The notes beneath the pieces are model-generated. The model was not told the DNA's origin. It made no database searches and saw nothing but the letters and a program-made list of their open reading frames with translations. This document shows positions 47,690 through 60,192 of a stretch of 64,000 nt of DNA, piece after piece. Origin of the DNA: Letharia columbiana (lineage: Eukaryota > Ascomycota > Lecanoromycetes > Lecanorales > Parmeliaceae). Location: positions 62,001 through 126,000 of the forward strand of contig NW_023501061.1 of the NCBI RefSeq assembly GCF_014066305.1, in the 5' to 3' direction. Positions within the stretch are counted from its first letter, which is position 1. Each line of letters begins with the position of its first letter. The position numbers and the translations under genes were made by a program.

Positions 47690-50600
47690 GGTCTTATAGT
47701 CTTTTACTAATTTCGAAGTATCGCCTAGATACTTAATATTATATTATTAATCGTATTTAAAGTTATATTCTTTTTAACGTGCTAGATATTTAATTAATTA
47801 ACCCTTACTATAACGTCTAATATATTTATTAAGTAAGGATTATAGTTTATATAACTTATAGTTATTAGTATCGCCTTTCACGTAAATAGAATTAGGCTTC
47901 TCCAGTAATAGTCTATGAAAAGAGTCGATATTAGTGGGCTATAATTCTAATTATACTATTAAGAATATAAGATAAACTTTTTAATAATTAGATATATTAA
48001 GATAATAAGCTTATTTATCTATTTTAGTAATAACTTCGAAAGAATTAATATAGTATTAATTAATTTTATTTATCTTAATAGTATTAATAGATTATAGAAT
48101 AGAATAGTCTTTATATAAGTATAAGAGTATTTTATTTCTCTTTTTAAAGTATATAAACTAATACTTATAATTATAGTAGAATTTCTAAGATATTTAAGCG
48201 AAGCTTATTATATTAATAGCTTTAATTCTAATAATAACGTATATTTACTATAATAATTTAGATAATATAATAAGATTAAGTATTTTATTTAGAGGGAATC
48301 TATAGAATAGCTTATTCGATAACTTAGTTATAATAGCCGACTACGTATTATTAAGTAGTACTTATATATATAAGAGAATAGTAGGTTATATTAAAGGCTT
48401 CTCTAGGGTATATAAGTAGAAGTATAAAGTAATTTTAATTATCTAGTTAATGCGTTTATTATTATTATTTATCTAGAGATAATAGATAATAGAGTATAGT
48501 AGTTTAACTTCTAATCTATTAAATATAGCTTTTTATAGTTCTAATAGAAATTTAGAATCTCTATTAAATAATAAGATCTTTAATACTTCTTAATTATCTA
48601 TATTAAGATAATTTAGTAAAGTAATAATCTACTCTTTAATATTCTAGATAGATTTATTAAAGATATAAGTAGTTCGCTTTATAAACTTATTTATAATAGT
48701 TATTATATAATTAAATTTTTTATTAGATAATAATATAATAAGGATAAAATTAAGTATTAAGATATAGAAAGATAAGATAAAACTCTCTATAAATTATAGA
48801 TAATTATAAGGTTTATAGTAGCGAGTTTATAATATTAAATATTTAGAATAGTACTTAATATAGCTATAAAGGTGCTTAAATAATCTTTATATATATTATA
48901 ATTTAAAGATTATATCGAAAGATCTTTTAAAACCTAGATAATTATTTTTATAGGCGATTTCGAGAATATTTTTAATTAGTAATTAGAGTATATATAACTA
49001 TTCTAGATTAATAAATTTATTTTTATAAAAAATAAGATTAAGGTCTATAGTGCTATGAATAAAAGAAAGCTTAGCGCTCTTTATCTTTAGTTATTAGTCT
49101 TATATTAATATTAATAATATCGTTAATTCTTATCTAATTTAAATTTATATTATATTTAATAATAAACTTATTATAAAAGACTTTATTTATCTCTATTATT
49201 ATAGTAAAATAGATATAAATATTATTATAATCTATCGCTTATATAGTATAGATATATAAGATATTAAGCTTCGAGTAATCTTCGAATAGCGTTAATTTAT
49301 CGATATTAGTAAGGCGTAAGAGAGTATTTAATATAATATATTTTTTACTAGGCTTATATTTTATATTAAGATAAAATTAATAAAGAAATTAAGAAGCTTA
49401 TACTAGTTATATATTTAGTCTTATTATAAATATTATAAAAGTAATAGAAGATTACTTTATAATATCGAGGATAATTAAATAATTAATTTAAATAATAATA
49501 AATTACTTAGATAACTCTATAAGATATCGAATCTTTTTAATAATCTATACGAATTCTATTATCTCGAATTTTATAGATTAATAATTCTTCTTAACGAAAG
49601 TTAATATTCTTAATAAATATATAATTAACTCTATAATAGTTCTAGATAATTACTTAATATCGACTATAATAATATATTTCTTTTTAATATAAAATATCTA
49701 TACGCTAAAACTCTATTCTTTAGAAATATTTAGATTTATCTATAGATCTCTATCTAGATTAAAATATATAAATAACGAAGATTTACTTAAAGCTTTCTAT
49801 AGGCTTTTAAAGCTTTATTTCTTCTATAGAGAAGCCTCTAATAGGCGGAGCTTAAAGGAGTAAATATAACGTAAATTATTCTTAATTAATATTTCTTTAA
49901 ATAAACGAGTTTTTAGTATTTATAGAGAGCTAGTAAATTACGCGTAGTAATAAATTAAGCTCTTTAGATAGCCTATTAATCTAAAGTAGTATTCGAGATT
50001 CTCGAGTATACTAGAATAAGCGATTTTACTAATAACTTTTAACTTATTTTTAGTTATTATTATATTAAAAGAATTAATTTAACGCCTTAATAGATTAATA
50101 TTAAGATACTTTAGAAAGATTTTTATAGACGTAATAATAATATTATATTTAATTAAGATTTAAAATAGCTTTTAAAGATATATAATATACTTTTTTAAGA
50201 TTTTAAAATTTAATATAATATTATCGATATATATTTAAATAAAGTCTTTAATAAATTATAGGATTTTATTAATCTATTATTATATATAAGCTATAAAATT
50301 TATATATCCTATAATTAATATATTAAAAGTCTTTTAATTTTAATAAGAAACTATAATAAGTATATAGCGATAATTATAGTAAATAAGTTATTAATAGAAG
50401 AAAGATATTATATCGAGTATAGATAAATAGATATATTCTAATAGTCTTACTATAATATCTAATTATAATAATATAGAATATATATCTAGAATAATAAGAT
50501 TATTAAGGCCTCTAATATCTATTATAACTTTTTCTTTCCGCTTATTATTTAATAGCGTTTTTTAAATTATAAATATAGAATAATTAAATAAGATAGACTT

Positions 50601-53600
50601 AGTAGTATATTTAAACTTATTTTATTATTATAAATTATTAAATATATTATTAATTACTTCTCTATTATTAATATTTAGAGAGTAAATCTTTATATAATTC
50701 GACTTTAATAGTCTATTTTATTAATTATCGCGTAGTATAATCTTTATCTAATTATCTTTAAATATCTTAATAAAGCCTTTATCTCTTTATAAGATAGAAA
50801 ATTTATTAATTAAATTTATTAGAATCTAAGTATTATATTTATTATTATAAATTATAATATTATTTAATAGTTTAATCTCTTTAATAAGATTTAATTAAGA
50901 TATAATAGCGTTATAGATAAACTATAAAAGGCTATTAATTATATTTATTAATACTATTATAATAAGAATAGCTACTTTCTTAATTTAATTACTTATAATA
51001 AACTTATCTATAGAAGACTTTAGCGAAGGCTTTATAAAGAAGATATTTTTATAATTAACTTCGTATAGTATATCTAGATAAAGTTTCTTAAAGATTTAAA
51101 TAATCTAATTAGTTTTATTTTCAATTAGAATTTCGATAATATATAAATTTATAAGATAAATATATAGAGTTAAGTTTCGCTATATTATTAATTTAAAAAT
51201 ATAATTTCTTTTAAATAGTTCTTTAGAAGAGTTAATAGATATTATAATATCTATATAAAATACTATAATTAAAGCCTTATAAGTATAAATAATATATCTC
51301 TAATATAAATTATATTATTAATTAATAATATTAATAATAGTAATATAGCTATTAATATATATCTTAGCTTAAATAATATTAAATATAATCTTCTTAAAAT
51401 CTATAATATTATTCTCTAATAATATATAAGCTTTTAAATTATTAATAAGATAAATTTTTTTTAAATATAATAGAGAATCTTACTATTATCTATCTTATTA
51501 ATAGGAATATATATTAAAATTAATATACACTTATTAATATTATATATAGCTAAACCTAAGCCCTTAATATAAAGAAATAAAATTATTTTTTAAATTTCGA
51601 TAAGAGGTAATAATATTAGTAGCTATAATTTATTTACTAGAGTAATTCTATAGCTAATATTAATATAAATCTTCTTATTAATAATATTAAACTATAAGCG
51701 TATAAAGATATAAGTATAATTTCACCTTCGAAAGATAAATCTTATATCTAGATTAGACTTTTCGATAGAGTTAGAGTTAATAATTTTAATAGAATCGAAG
51801 TCTTAATAATAGAAGACTTCTAATTAGTTTATAGAAGGCTTTTAAATTACGAAAGGCTCTTATAAATAGCCCTTTTATAAGTGCTTATAGAGTTTTATTT
51901 TAAATATAAATAATATATCGTAGTTTTAATAGATTATATAAATATCGATGAAGTTAGTATAGATCTCTTTATATAACTATTCTTTATAATCGTTAGCGAA
52001 GCTTTTCTTAGATAATTCGCCTTAATAAGTTTTTTATACTTTATTATACTCTTAAGAGACGTTAAATTAATCTTTATTAATATAATTAGTTTAATTATAA
52101 ACTATTTAATCGTTATAATTAACTTAATAAATAGCGGTTTAGCTATAATAAATACCTTATAACTATTATAACTACTTACCTCTATTACTTTAATAACCGC
52201 AGTTATCTTATCTTAAAAATCTTTTATCTTAAAAAGAGTTTAATTACTTAAATTAATTCGAGAATATCGAATTTAATATACTTAAAGAACTAGCGATTTA
52301 AAGGCGTAGCGGTATAATAAGCGAATAATTATCTTACGAAGCGTATTGCTAATTTAATTAATAATTATACTATTAATTATTATAAGCGTATTATTCTTTA
52401 TTATAAGATTTATTTTAATAGTTAGAAGATTATCGCGAATAGAACTAAGATTAAAAGAAGTTAAATAATTAATTTTTATAATTTTATTAATCTTAACGAT
52501 TAATATTTAATTAATCTTATTAAAGATCTTATTAAAAGATTTAATTATTACATTATTACTATAATAATTAACTTTATTAAAACCTTTAATAAAATAATCT
52601 AAATATCTTAAATTATATATCTTTCTTTAATTTAAGTATTTAAATAAACGAAGAAATCGATATTATAGTAGATGGCGGGTTTATAAAAATATATAAGTCT
52701 ACTATAATATCTTAATAGATAAATATTAATTAATTTTCGATATTATCTATATTAATAGACTTAATATAATAAATAACTACTTATATATAGCCCGAAGGCT
52801 CTCTTCTATTATATACGTTTATTAGAATATACTTCTTAGTAGTAAGATAAGTAAGTACTATTCTAATTAATTTCTTAAATTATCTTAATAGCACTTTATA
52901 TTATTTTTTAATATTATTATCTACTTATAAATTAAGCTTCTTAAAATCTAATAACTTAATAATATATTATAATAACGCTATATCTTTTAATACTATATTA
53001 AGATTAGCTTTAATTATAGAGAAGCCTTTTATAATAGCTATATTCTATAGCCGTTTAGTAAAAAGAATAACGTTATAAAAATAGATATTTTTACTAATTA
53101 TAACGATCTCGCCTTCTTTATAAGATTTATCGAGATGAAGATTAAAGTAATTAAGATCTAATAGATTTTATTAATTAGAGATACTTGACGAGATAGATAG
53201 CTTTTTAGATAGACCTTATAGCCCTAACTATTTTATAAGACTTATAAAGTTAAATAATATTTATAGATTTTATAATATTTAGATTATAGCTCTCTAAATA
53301 ATATTATTAATATCTTATTAGAGCTATTAATAATTAAGAGAAGAGTTTAAAATTATAGTATTATTATAGATTATAATCTCTATAGAGGTCTTAGATATAG
53401 AAGAAGAATATCTATTAGATAAACTTATTAATATAGAATTTCTTATTTAAATAATTTCTAAAGATTTCTATATAGCTAATAAGGGAGAGTTTAATAAAGG
53501 TAAATTTAATAAAATAATATCGATTAAAGAAAACTTTAGTAGCTCTACTAGCTATATAGTAAGATTATCGAAATTTTTAATTATTTTATAAAAGAAAGGT

Positions 53601-53900
53601 TTATTAATAGTTTAATCTGGTAATTATAATATTAACAACTTAAATTCTAGAGAATTAGATTTAGTTTTTACTCTATTATCTTATAACGTAGATAAAAGCC
53701 TTAATAGCTTTAGGGGCTTAAGAATATAAGTAATAAGATATCGAACTATAAATATTATCGAAGGCTTTAACAGATTAAGATATAGATATACTATTTTAAT
53801 AAAGTCGTCGATCTAAAAGACTAATATAATTACTCTTTAATTAATATAGATATAAATAATATCGACGTTAAGAAGATATTCTATTAGATTAAAATTACTT
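47690..53900 (-). pseudogene. Gypsy-3 gag-pol relic with chromodomain
   Basis: Read on the minus strand. The RT entry at about 50530-50570 shows KVIIDIRGLNNL, followed by the segment YIYLSILDIISFFY. RNase H and integrase follow towards lower coordinates (about 49.9-48.0 kb) by order. At about 47690-47840 the frame reads IKYLAR, stop, KEYNFKYD and then KYLGD and LVKDY, matching the layout of a chromodomain (YLVRWKGY type) at the integrase C-terminus. Gag and protease should lie at 52.0-54.0 kb but I found no diagnostic residues. Stops replace Trp and Gln codons throughout, so it is inactive. Confidence 0.72.
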
Positions 53901-54082
53901 ATTAAATTAATAAGATAGTAGTTTAATTAGTAAATAAAAGAGCGTTAGCGAAAGGCTTAGATAGTAGAATGGCTATAAAAAATTAAGTAAATAAAGTATT
54001 ATCAAATAAATAGATAATAATAAAGAAGCTTCTAAATTATTTGATAGTTAATTAATATTAAATAATAATATTACTATTATAT

Positions 54083-54261
54083 TATAAGAGTAATATAAAA
54101 ATATAAGTATAATAAGTAATATATAGTAAAGATGATTATTCTTCTACTAAGAAGTAACTACTTATAATACTAAGCTAAGATTCTTATCAAGGTATCTTCT
54201 TAATAGATACGAAGGTAGATAAAACTATGTACTTATATAGTTACGATAGCTTACTGTAATA
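54083..54261 (-). repeat. Gypsy-3 5' LTR
   Basis: 179 bp and the partner of 47173-47351. It is followed by aatat, the TSD, at 54262-54266. Confidence 0.85.
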
Positions 54262-54266
54262 AATAT

Positions 54267-54911
54267 CTTATTAAACTACTTTAATAACTTCTAATATTAA
54301 TAAGCTTAATCTTCGTCTAATAAGAATATCTTAATATTTATCAAGCTTTAATCTTTTTATTCGCTATAAATTTAATAAGTTAAATATAGTTTTTAACGTT
54401 CTTTTTAAACTATTAGAAATAGAGTTTAACTTCTCTTTCGAAGGAATTCTTAATATTCTTTATAAATACGCCGTTAAGATTCTTAATCTTAATCTTACTA
54501 CGAAAGTAGAAGTTATCTATTATATTATACTCGTCGAGATATTAGATAATTTTAAAACTCGACTTTATAAAGCTTATAAAAATAATAAGTAATAAAAGCG
54601 CGTTCTTAAAATTCTAAAAAAGGACTTATTTAAGTAAAGAATCGAAGATAAAAAAACTTCGAATAATAAAAGCGAGAAGCCGGGTATTAAGTTTAAGCTT
54701 CGGAAAGATCTTATATACTATATATTCGACGATAGTAAAGAAAAACTTTATATTTCTTACTTTGTTAAGAAGAAAGTATTTTATATAATATATAATTTAT
54801 TAAATTATAGCGACTTTTATAAATCGTATAATTATCTATTAAGCTTTATCTATATTTAATAACTTATTAAATAATTACGCTCTTATATTATCTACTATTT
54901 AAACTATTAAA
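54267..54911 (+). pseudogene. Gypsy-2 RNase H end and integrase N-terminus, second part
   Basis: Continues the frame broken by Gypsy-3. About 54290-54400 reads KLNLRLI, ISQYL, FNL, NKLNIVPNVLSRL, the conserved end of Gypsy RNase H. A spacer follows and then, at about 54640-54880, a segment with LIYYIFDDSKEKLYI and the start of an integrase HHCC region (VFYIIYNLLNYS). It is cut at 54911 by the 8-bp-TSD element. This is among the better-preserved coding relics here. Confidence 0.75.
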
Positions 54912-54919
54912 TTCTTTAA

Positions 54920-55747
54920 GGCAGCTACTACGCGTACAGCCCCTACTTAGTAGACGTACAGCCCCTATCTACTAGGCGTACAGCCCCCTAATCGGGTTAG
55001 TGGCCACGCGGAAGCTAACAAAATCTAACCGGAAATGGTAAAGAACCCGCATCTAGTCTCTGCCGAATGCCTTCACAGTAGGATATGGTAGTAGAACCAA
55101 CTCCCACCCCACCGCCCGCCTACATCCCTCGCTCAATAGGCAAGGATCAGAGCGCATACCTTCACCTACCTCTACACCTACCTCTACACTACAAGCGTCA
55201 CAGCGGGGGGGTTTGCGACCGCTGTAGCAGCCACCCCGACGACTAGACATTATACGAGGGCGGCGAGGTGGGCAGGCTGGACAGGCTACAAGAGGAGGAC
55301 AGCGAGGTGGTACTACACAGGCCTACATGCAGGGTAATGAGGCTATGTTCAATACGTTTCAGATGTAGGAAGATCAGCTGGCCGATAGGTAGTGGACATT
55401 TGAGTAGCAGAGAGGGTAGCCAGCCAATCAGCTATCGCCATAGAGAAATTATTCAAAAACCTCACTAATCGACGAATTGAAACCGTCCGATGTTATAAAT
55501 CTACAGGGAGAGACATAGGGAGGCTTGCCCTGCTACCACCAAGCATCTCCGCAAGAATCTCGAAGAGACTAGATGCGGGTTCTTTACCATTTTCGGTTAG
55601 TGTCCGTTAGCTTATGCGGGTCCTTTACCATTTTCGGTTAGTACTCGTTAGCTTCCGCGCGGCCGCTAACCCGATTAGGGGGGCTATACGCCTAGTAGAT
55701 AGGGGCTATACGTCTAGTAGATAGGGGCTATACGCGTAGTAGCTGCC
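54920..55747. mobile_element. Non-autonomous DNA transposon, 8-bp TSD, long TIRs (hAT-like)
   Basis: Terminal inverted repeats of about 100 bp (54920-55019 and 55647-55747), starting GGCAGCTACTACGCGTACAG, are nearly identical. Each holds three subterminal copies of a ctactaggcgtacagcccct-type unit. The inverted repeat extends inwards by about 40 bp more, where the right side carries a tandem duplication. An 8-bp duplication TTCTTTAA flanks it (54912-54919 and 55748-55755). An 8-bp TSD suggests hAT, but the TIR start is not a classic hAT terminus. Length is 828 bp with no transposase. Short ORFs (55053-55250, 55268-55468) look non-coding. It is free of RIP. Confidence 0.8.
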
Positions 55748-55772
55748 TTCTTTAAATAAAGAGATATATTAG

Positions 55773-58508
55773 TATATATAAAAGAATAAGGTAGGGCTGA
55801 GCTTGGAAACCTTGAATTTATATGTGCAGCCAATCATTAATTCGGGTTCGCTACGCTCTTTAATTAGACCGGCTAAGTTAGTCCGATAGCCCTCCTACGT
55901 CTTCCTTATCAAAAATTTATATATAGATATTTTATACTTTGAAGTACTCAGCTTGCGATACATACAGTTACTTCATAACTCCTCAAATTGTAAAGCTCGC
56001 TTTGCGCTTTCTAACGCTATAAAAATTATAAAGTTTGGCCTACTATTGATAGATTAAATGGACATTCAAATATGGTAGTCATAATAGTTACACCAGACGC
56101 GTCCGGGATCGGATAATAATAATCCTTCCACCTATTTATTATTCTTCCACCATTCTACTAATTCTATCAATTCTATCAATTCCATCAATATAAATATAAT
56201 CGTCTTCGGTACCCCTCGCCCAATTAGAGCCCCTTACTAACGCCCCCAGGCCACCCCTCGACGAATCCGCTACTACTGGTAATCGAGGCCGTAAGCGAGT
56301 CTAATAGCTATCTACTACTACTTATAAACGCGTTAAAAGGCCCTTAAAAAGAGCCCGAACGGATACGTTCTTCTCTATATACTCCTCTTAAGTCAGCGAT
56401 AGATAGATTAAACTAACATTTAAATATTATAATCACATCAAACGCGACCGGAATCGAATAATAATCCTTCCACCTATTTGTGTAATCATTCTTCTTCCAT
56501 TATTCTACCAATTCTATCAATTCTACCAATTCTACCAATTCTATCAATTCCACCAATATAAACATATTTACTCTCGGTACCCTCGCACTCAGTTAAACAA
56601 GAGGAGGATCTACAATAGGCAAATGCGGAGAACACTACGGAGAAACCAAGCGGCAACAAGGCCACCATCGTCAAGAACACGGCTCAGCTCTCCAAGATCT
56701 CACGTCATATCAATTATCCACTCAGTCAGCTACTCAGCTAGCTACTCAGTCTAATACTCTATAAGAGGAGGAGTAAGAGGAGGAACTACAACAGGTAAAT
56801 GCGGAGAACACTACGGAGAAACCAAGCGGCAACAAGGCCACCATCGTCAAAAACACGGCTCAGCTCTCCAAGATCCCACGTCATATGCTCTCCACGGTTT
56901 CACATCAAATCATCACTCAGCAAGCGGAGAACACCACTGCAACTTAGTCTATCATCCCCACTACATTAAGGAGTAAGAGAAGGAACTACAACAGGCAAAT
57001 GCGGAGAACACTGCGGAGAAACCAAGCGGCAACAAGGCCACCATCGTCAAGAACACGGCTCAGCTCTCCAAGATCCCACGTCATATCAGTCATCCACTCA
57101 GTCAGCCACTCAGCTAGCCACTCAGTCTGATACTCTACAAGAGGAGGAGCAAGAGGGGGAACTACAACAGACAAATGCGGAGAACACTGCGGAGAAATCA
57201 AGCGGTAACAAGGCCCTCAGCACCAAGAACACGGCTCAGCTCTCCAAGATCCCACGTTATATACTCTCCACGATTTTATATCAAATCATCACTTAGCAAG
57301 CGAAGAACACCATTACAATTTAGTTTATCATCCCCACTACATTAAGGAGTAAGAGGAGAAACTATAACAGGCAAATGCGGAGAACACTACGGAGAACACT
57401 ATGGAGAATACTACGAAGAAATCAAGCGGCAATAAGGCTACCATCGTCAAGAACACGGCTCAGCTCTCCAAGATCCCACGTCATATACTCTCCACGGTTC
57501 TATATCAAATTATCACTCGGCAAGCGTCATCAGCTAGTCACTTAGTGATCTACTTAGTCAGCCACTCAGCTAGCCACTCAGTCTAATACTCTATAAGAGA
57601 AGGAGTAAGAGGAGGAACTACAACAGGCAAATACGGAGAATACTACGGAGAACACTACGAAGAAATCAAGCGGCAATAAAGCCACCATCGTCAAGAACAC
57701 GGCTCGGCTCTCCAAGATCCCACGTCATATACTCTCCACGGTTCTATATCAAATCATCACTCGGCAAGCGTCGTCAGCCAGTCACTTAGTCATTCACTCA
57801 GTCAGCCACTCAGCTAGTTACTCAGTCTGATACTCTACAAGAGAAGGAGCAAGAGGAGGAACTACAACAGGCTAATGCGGAGAATACTACGGAGAACACT
57901 ACGGAGAACACTGCGGAGAAACCAAGCGGCAACAAGGCTATCATCGTCAAGAACACGGCTTAGCTCTCCAAGATCCCACGTCAAATCATCACTCAGCAAG
58001 CGGAGAACACCACTGCAACTTAGCCTATTATCCCCACTACATTGATATAATACATCACTATAATAACGTTATAAGAGGAGGCGACGATTACAATCAATTA
58101 GGCCTCTGCAGAAGGGACATCGGACGATACATATTTGGACGAATTGAAACCGTCCGATGTCTACAGCTATCTTATTATTCGAAAGATTTCACTGCGGCAG
58201 GAGATATTATGGGATTCACACTACTAATTAGCACGTTATCTCCATTTCTTTCCGGTATTTCGATACTTCTTGCTATAAGGATATGGCCTTTCTCTATTCA
58301 ATCCTCTACACTCAATACACCTTTCTAATTAGGCCTTAACGCGCCTCTCTCCGCATATATATATAGATTAAATTAATTTTATAGTGGTGGAAGTAGGTCA
58401 AAAACGCACAGCAAGCGATTAGAGTTCGATTTGACTTAGGGCTAGGGCTAAAATTCGATTTGACTTAGAAAAATCCAACTCCATGAATTTAATTCATGGG
58501 CCTTTACT
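55773..58508 (+). mobile_element. Long B-type repeat B1 with internal minisatellite
   Basis: Starts like A1/A2 (tatatataaaagaataagg, ending in ttcgctacgctcttt by about 55860) and ends like them (catgaatttaattcatgggc plus ctttact). In between are a partial copy of the B entry (56044-56260), about 135 unrelated bp, a second entry (56396-56600), a seven-unit minisatellite (56600-58030), a hairpin (58117-58160) and a 3' segment. No TIRs, LTRs or long ORF are found; minus-strand ORFs over the minisatellite and a + ORF at 57401-57586 are short and shift frame between units. It is little affected by RIP. The class is unknown. Confidence 0.65.
56600..58030 (+). repeat. Minisatellite of seven ~175-256-bp units
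   Basis: The core acacggctcagctctccaag recurs with its ggct at about 56681, 56858, 57057, 57233, 57457, 57701 and 57957, giving spacings of about 177, 199, 176, 224, 244 and 256 bp. Each unit also has tgcggagaacactrcggag, a purine-rich ggaggaactacaacaggc segment and a cactcag/gctagc sub-repeat. Variation comes from 15-bp expansions of the ggagaacactac segment and of the ccactcagytag segment. Confidence 0.85.
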
Positions 58509-58563
58509 TATATTATATAAATCTCTTAATTTAATAATTATATCGCTAATTCTATTTTATTAA

Positions 58564-58994
58564 TATATATAAAAGAATAAGATAGGGCTAAGCTTAAAAA
58601 CCTTGAATTTATATGTGCAGCCAATCATCAATTCAGGGTCACTACGCTCTTTGGTTAGACCGGCTGAGTCATCGCGGGTAAATAAATTAGCGTCCGCAAC
58701 CATCAAAATCTCGCCCTCCCGCGCCTCCCTCATCAAAAAATAGGTGTACGTTATTCACAATAGTAATAACTTTTTTGTTTTCTATTAAAATTTGGAAATT
58801 TTTTATTTTAAATTTTGAACCGCTATTTGCGCTTTCGGAATTTTTAAGAATTTTGAAAATTTGTCCTATGATTATTAAAGCGCAAGGAATTCAAATATCG
58901 CTCACCAAAGTTCGCTCACCAAAGATCGCTCACCTATTTACTCGATAGCCCTGATTAAAAAAATGATTATGAATTTAATTCATAGGCCTTTACT
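58564..58994 (+). mobile_element. Short A-type repeat, copy A2
   Basis: 431 bp, the cleaner copy of the A type, collinear with A1. The minisatellite has only three 14-bp units (58897-58934). It sits 55 bp after B1, inside Gypsy-2 integrase, whose frame continues from about 58999. No TSD can be stated because both flanks are AT repeats. Confidence 0.68.
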
Positions 58995-58998
58995 CGTA

Positions 58999-60190
58999 TA
59001 TTAATAATAAATTTTATTATAAAGCTATCGAAAATTAATAACTACGATATCTTACTTACTATAATAAATAAGTTTATTAAAAAGATTATTCTTATATAAA
59101 AAAAAAAATTAAAATATTATCGATTAAATAAATATCGTTATCATAGTATTTTATAAATATAATTAAGAAATTCCACGATTCTTTATTAGTAATAGAGATT
59201 TTAAATTTATATTATTATTCTAAAAGATTATCTTTAAATAATTTAATATAAATTTTCTTATATCTATTACTTATTATTCTTAGATAAATAGATAATTCGA
59301 GTATACGAATTAAATTATAGTTTTTCGCTATTATATAGTAAAGAATATTAATTAATATTAAGTATTATTATTTATTAATATAATTCTTAATAACTTAATT
59401 AATTTTACTATCGAGTTCGCGTTTAATAAAATAATTTATAAATTTTATATTAACAATAACGTTAATCTTCTTAAAAATTTATCTTTATAAGACTTTAAGA
59501 AATTATAACTAATTAAGTATAAAGTCGCTAATAAAGTTATAGCTTTCGCTAATACTATAATTAAAGCTCGCTATAATAATAAGTATATATCTCTTAATTT
59601 CGAGAAAGATAATAATATTTATCTTTATCTATATTATAATTATAAGATTCTAAAAAAAAGAAATCGAAAACTTTATTAATAGTATATTAATCTTTTTTAA
59701 ATAATTCGTAAAATTAATAATCTTATCTATAAACTTATCTTATTATCTATTATAAAAATTTATTAATTATCTTAATTACTTAACTAGAATTTATATCTAA
59801 TAGCGAGAATTTATATTAATATTCTTAATTTATAAATCTATCTTCTATTATCGATAAGAATAAATTATCGAGTTTCTACGAGATTAAAAAGATTTTTAAG
59901 AAGTAAATAGTCGATAATAAGCTATAGTATCTTCTTAAGTAACTTAATTATAACTTATAAAATAATATCTAATATAAACTTAAGAATCTAGATTTTACTA
60001 TAAATCTTATTAAAGATTATAAAAGAATATATATGAAATTAATATTCTTATAAGGAAAATATCGTAATATAATAGTTACGAAAATATTAAAAGTACTTAT
60101 AATAAAGTAACTACTTTCTTAGCGATTAGTAAGAATAATATCTTAAGTCGTTATTTTATTAAAAGCGCCGAAAAATCTACGTAAATCTAG
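58999..60190 (+). pseudogene. Gypsy-2 integrase core and C-terminus, third part
   Basis: Read on the + strand. About 59200-59340 reads FKFILLF, then KIIFK, FNINFLISITYYS, INR, FEYTN, the region around the second catalytic Asp and the Glu of a Gypsy integrase (QTDGQ-E-N layout, mutated by RIP). The C-terminal part follows to about 60190. I see no chromodomain, unlike Gypsy-1 and Gypsy-3. Inactive. Confidence 0.7.
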
Positions 60191-60192
60191 TT

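Larger units (their letters stand above)
47173..54261 (-). mobile_element. Gypsy-3: chromoviral Gypsy nested in Gypsy-2
   Basis: Two 179-bp LTRs (47173-47351 and 54083-54261) are flanked by the perfect TSD AATAT (47168-47172 and 54262-54266). Coding relics lie on the minus strand: RT at about 50120-50720 and a chromodomain at about 47690-47840. Both LTRs keep the unmutated-looking segments tactaagaagtaactactta and gttacgatagcttact, so RIP is moderate at the ends. At 7.1 kb it is full length. It disrupts the RNase H region of Gypsy-2 and is therefore younger than it. Confidence 0.87.

Noticed and set aside
55785..55865. Pol III A/B-box pair suggesting that the A/B repeats are SINEs
   Set aside because: gggctgagcttgg and ggttcgctacg resemble A and B boxes loosely, but there is no tRNA-like fold, no A-rich or simple-repeat tail and no TSD.
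56486..57586. ORFs over the B1 minisatellite (minus and plus)
   Set aside because: The frame is not kept from unit to unit and both strands are equally open, so the repeat itself gives the ORFs.
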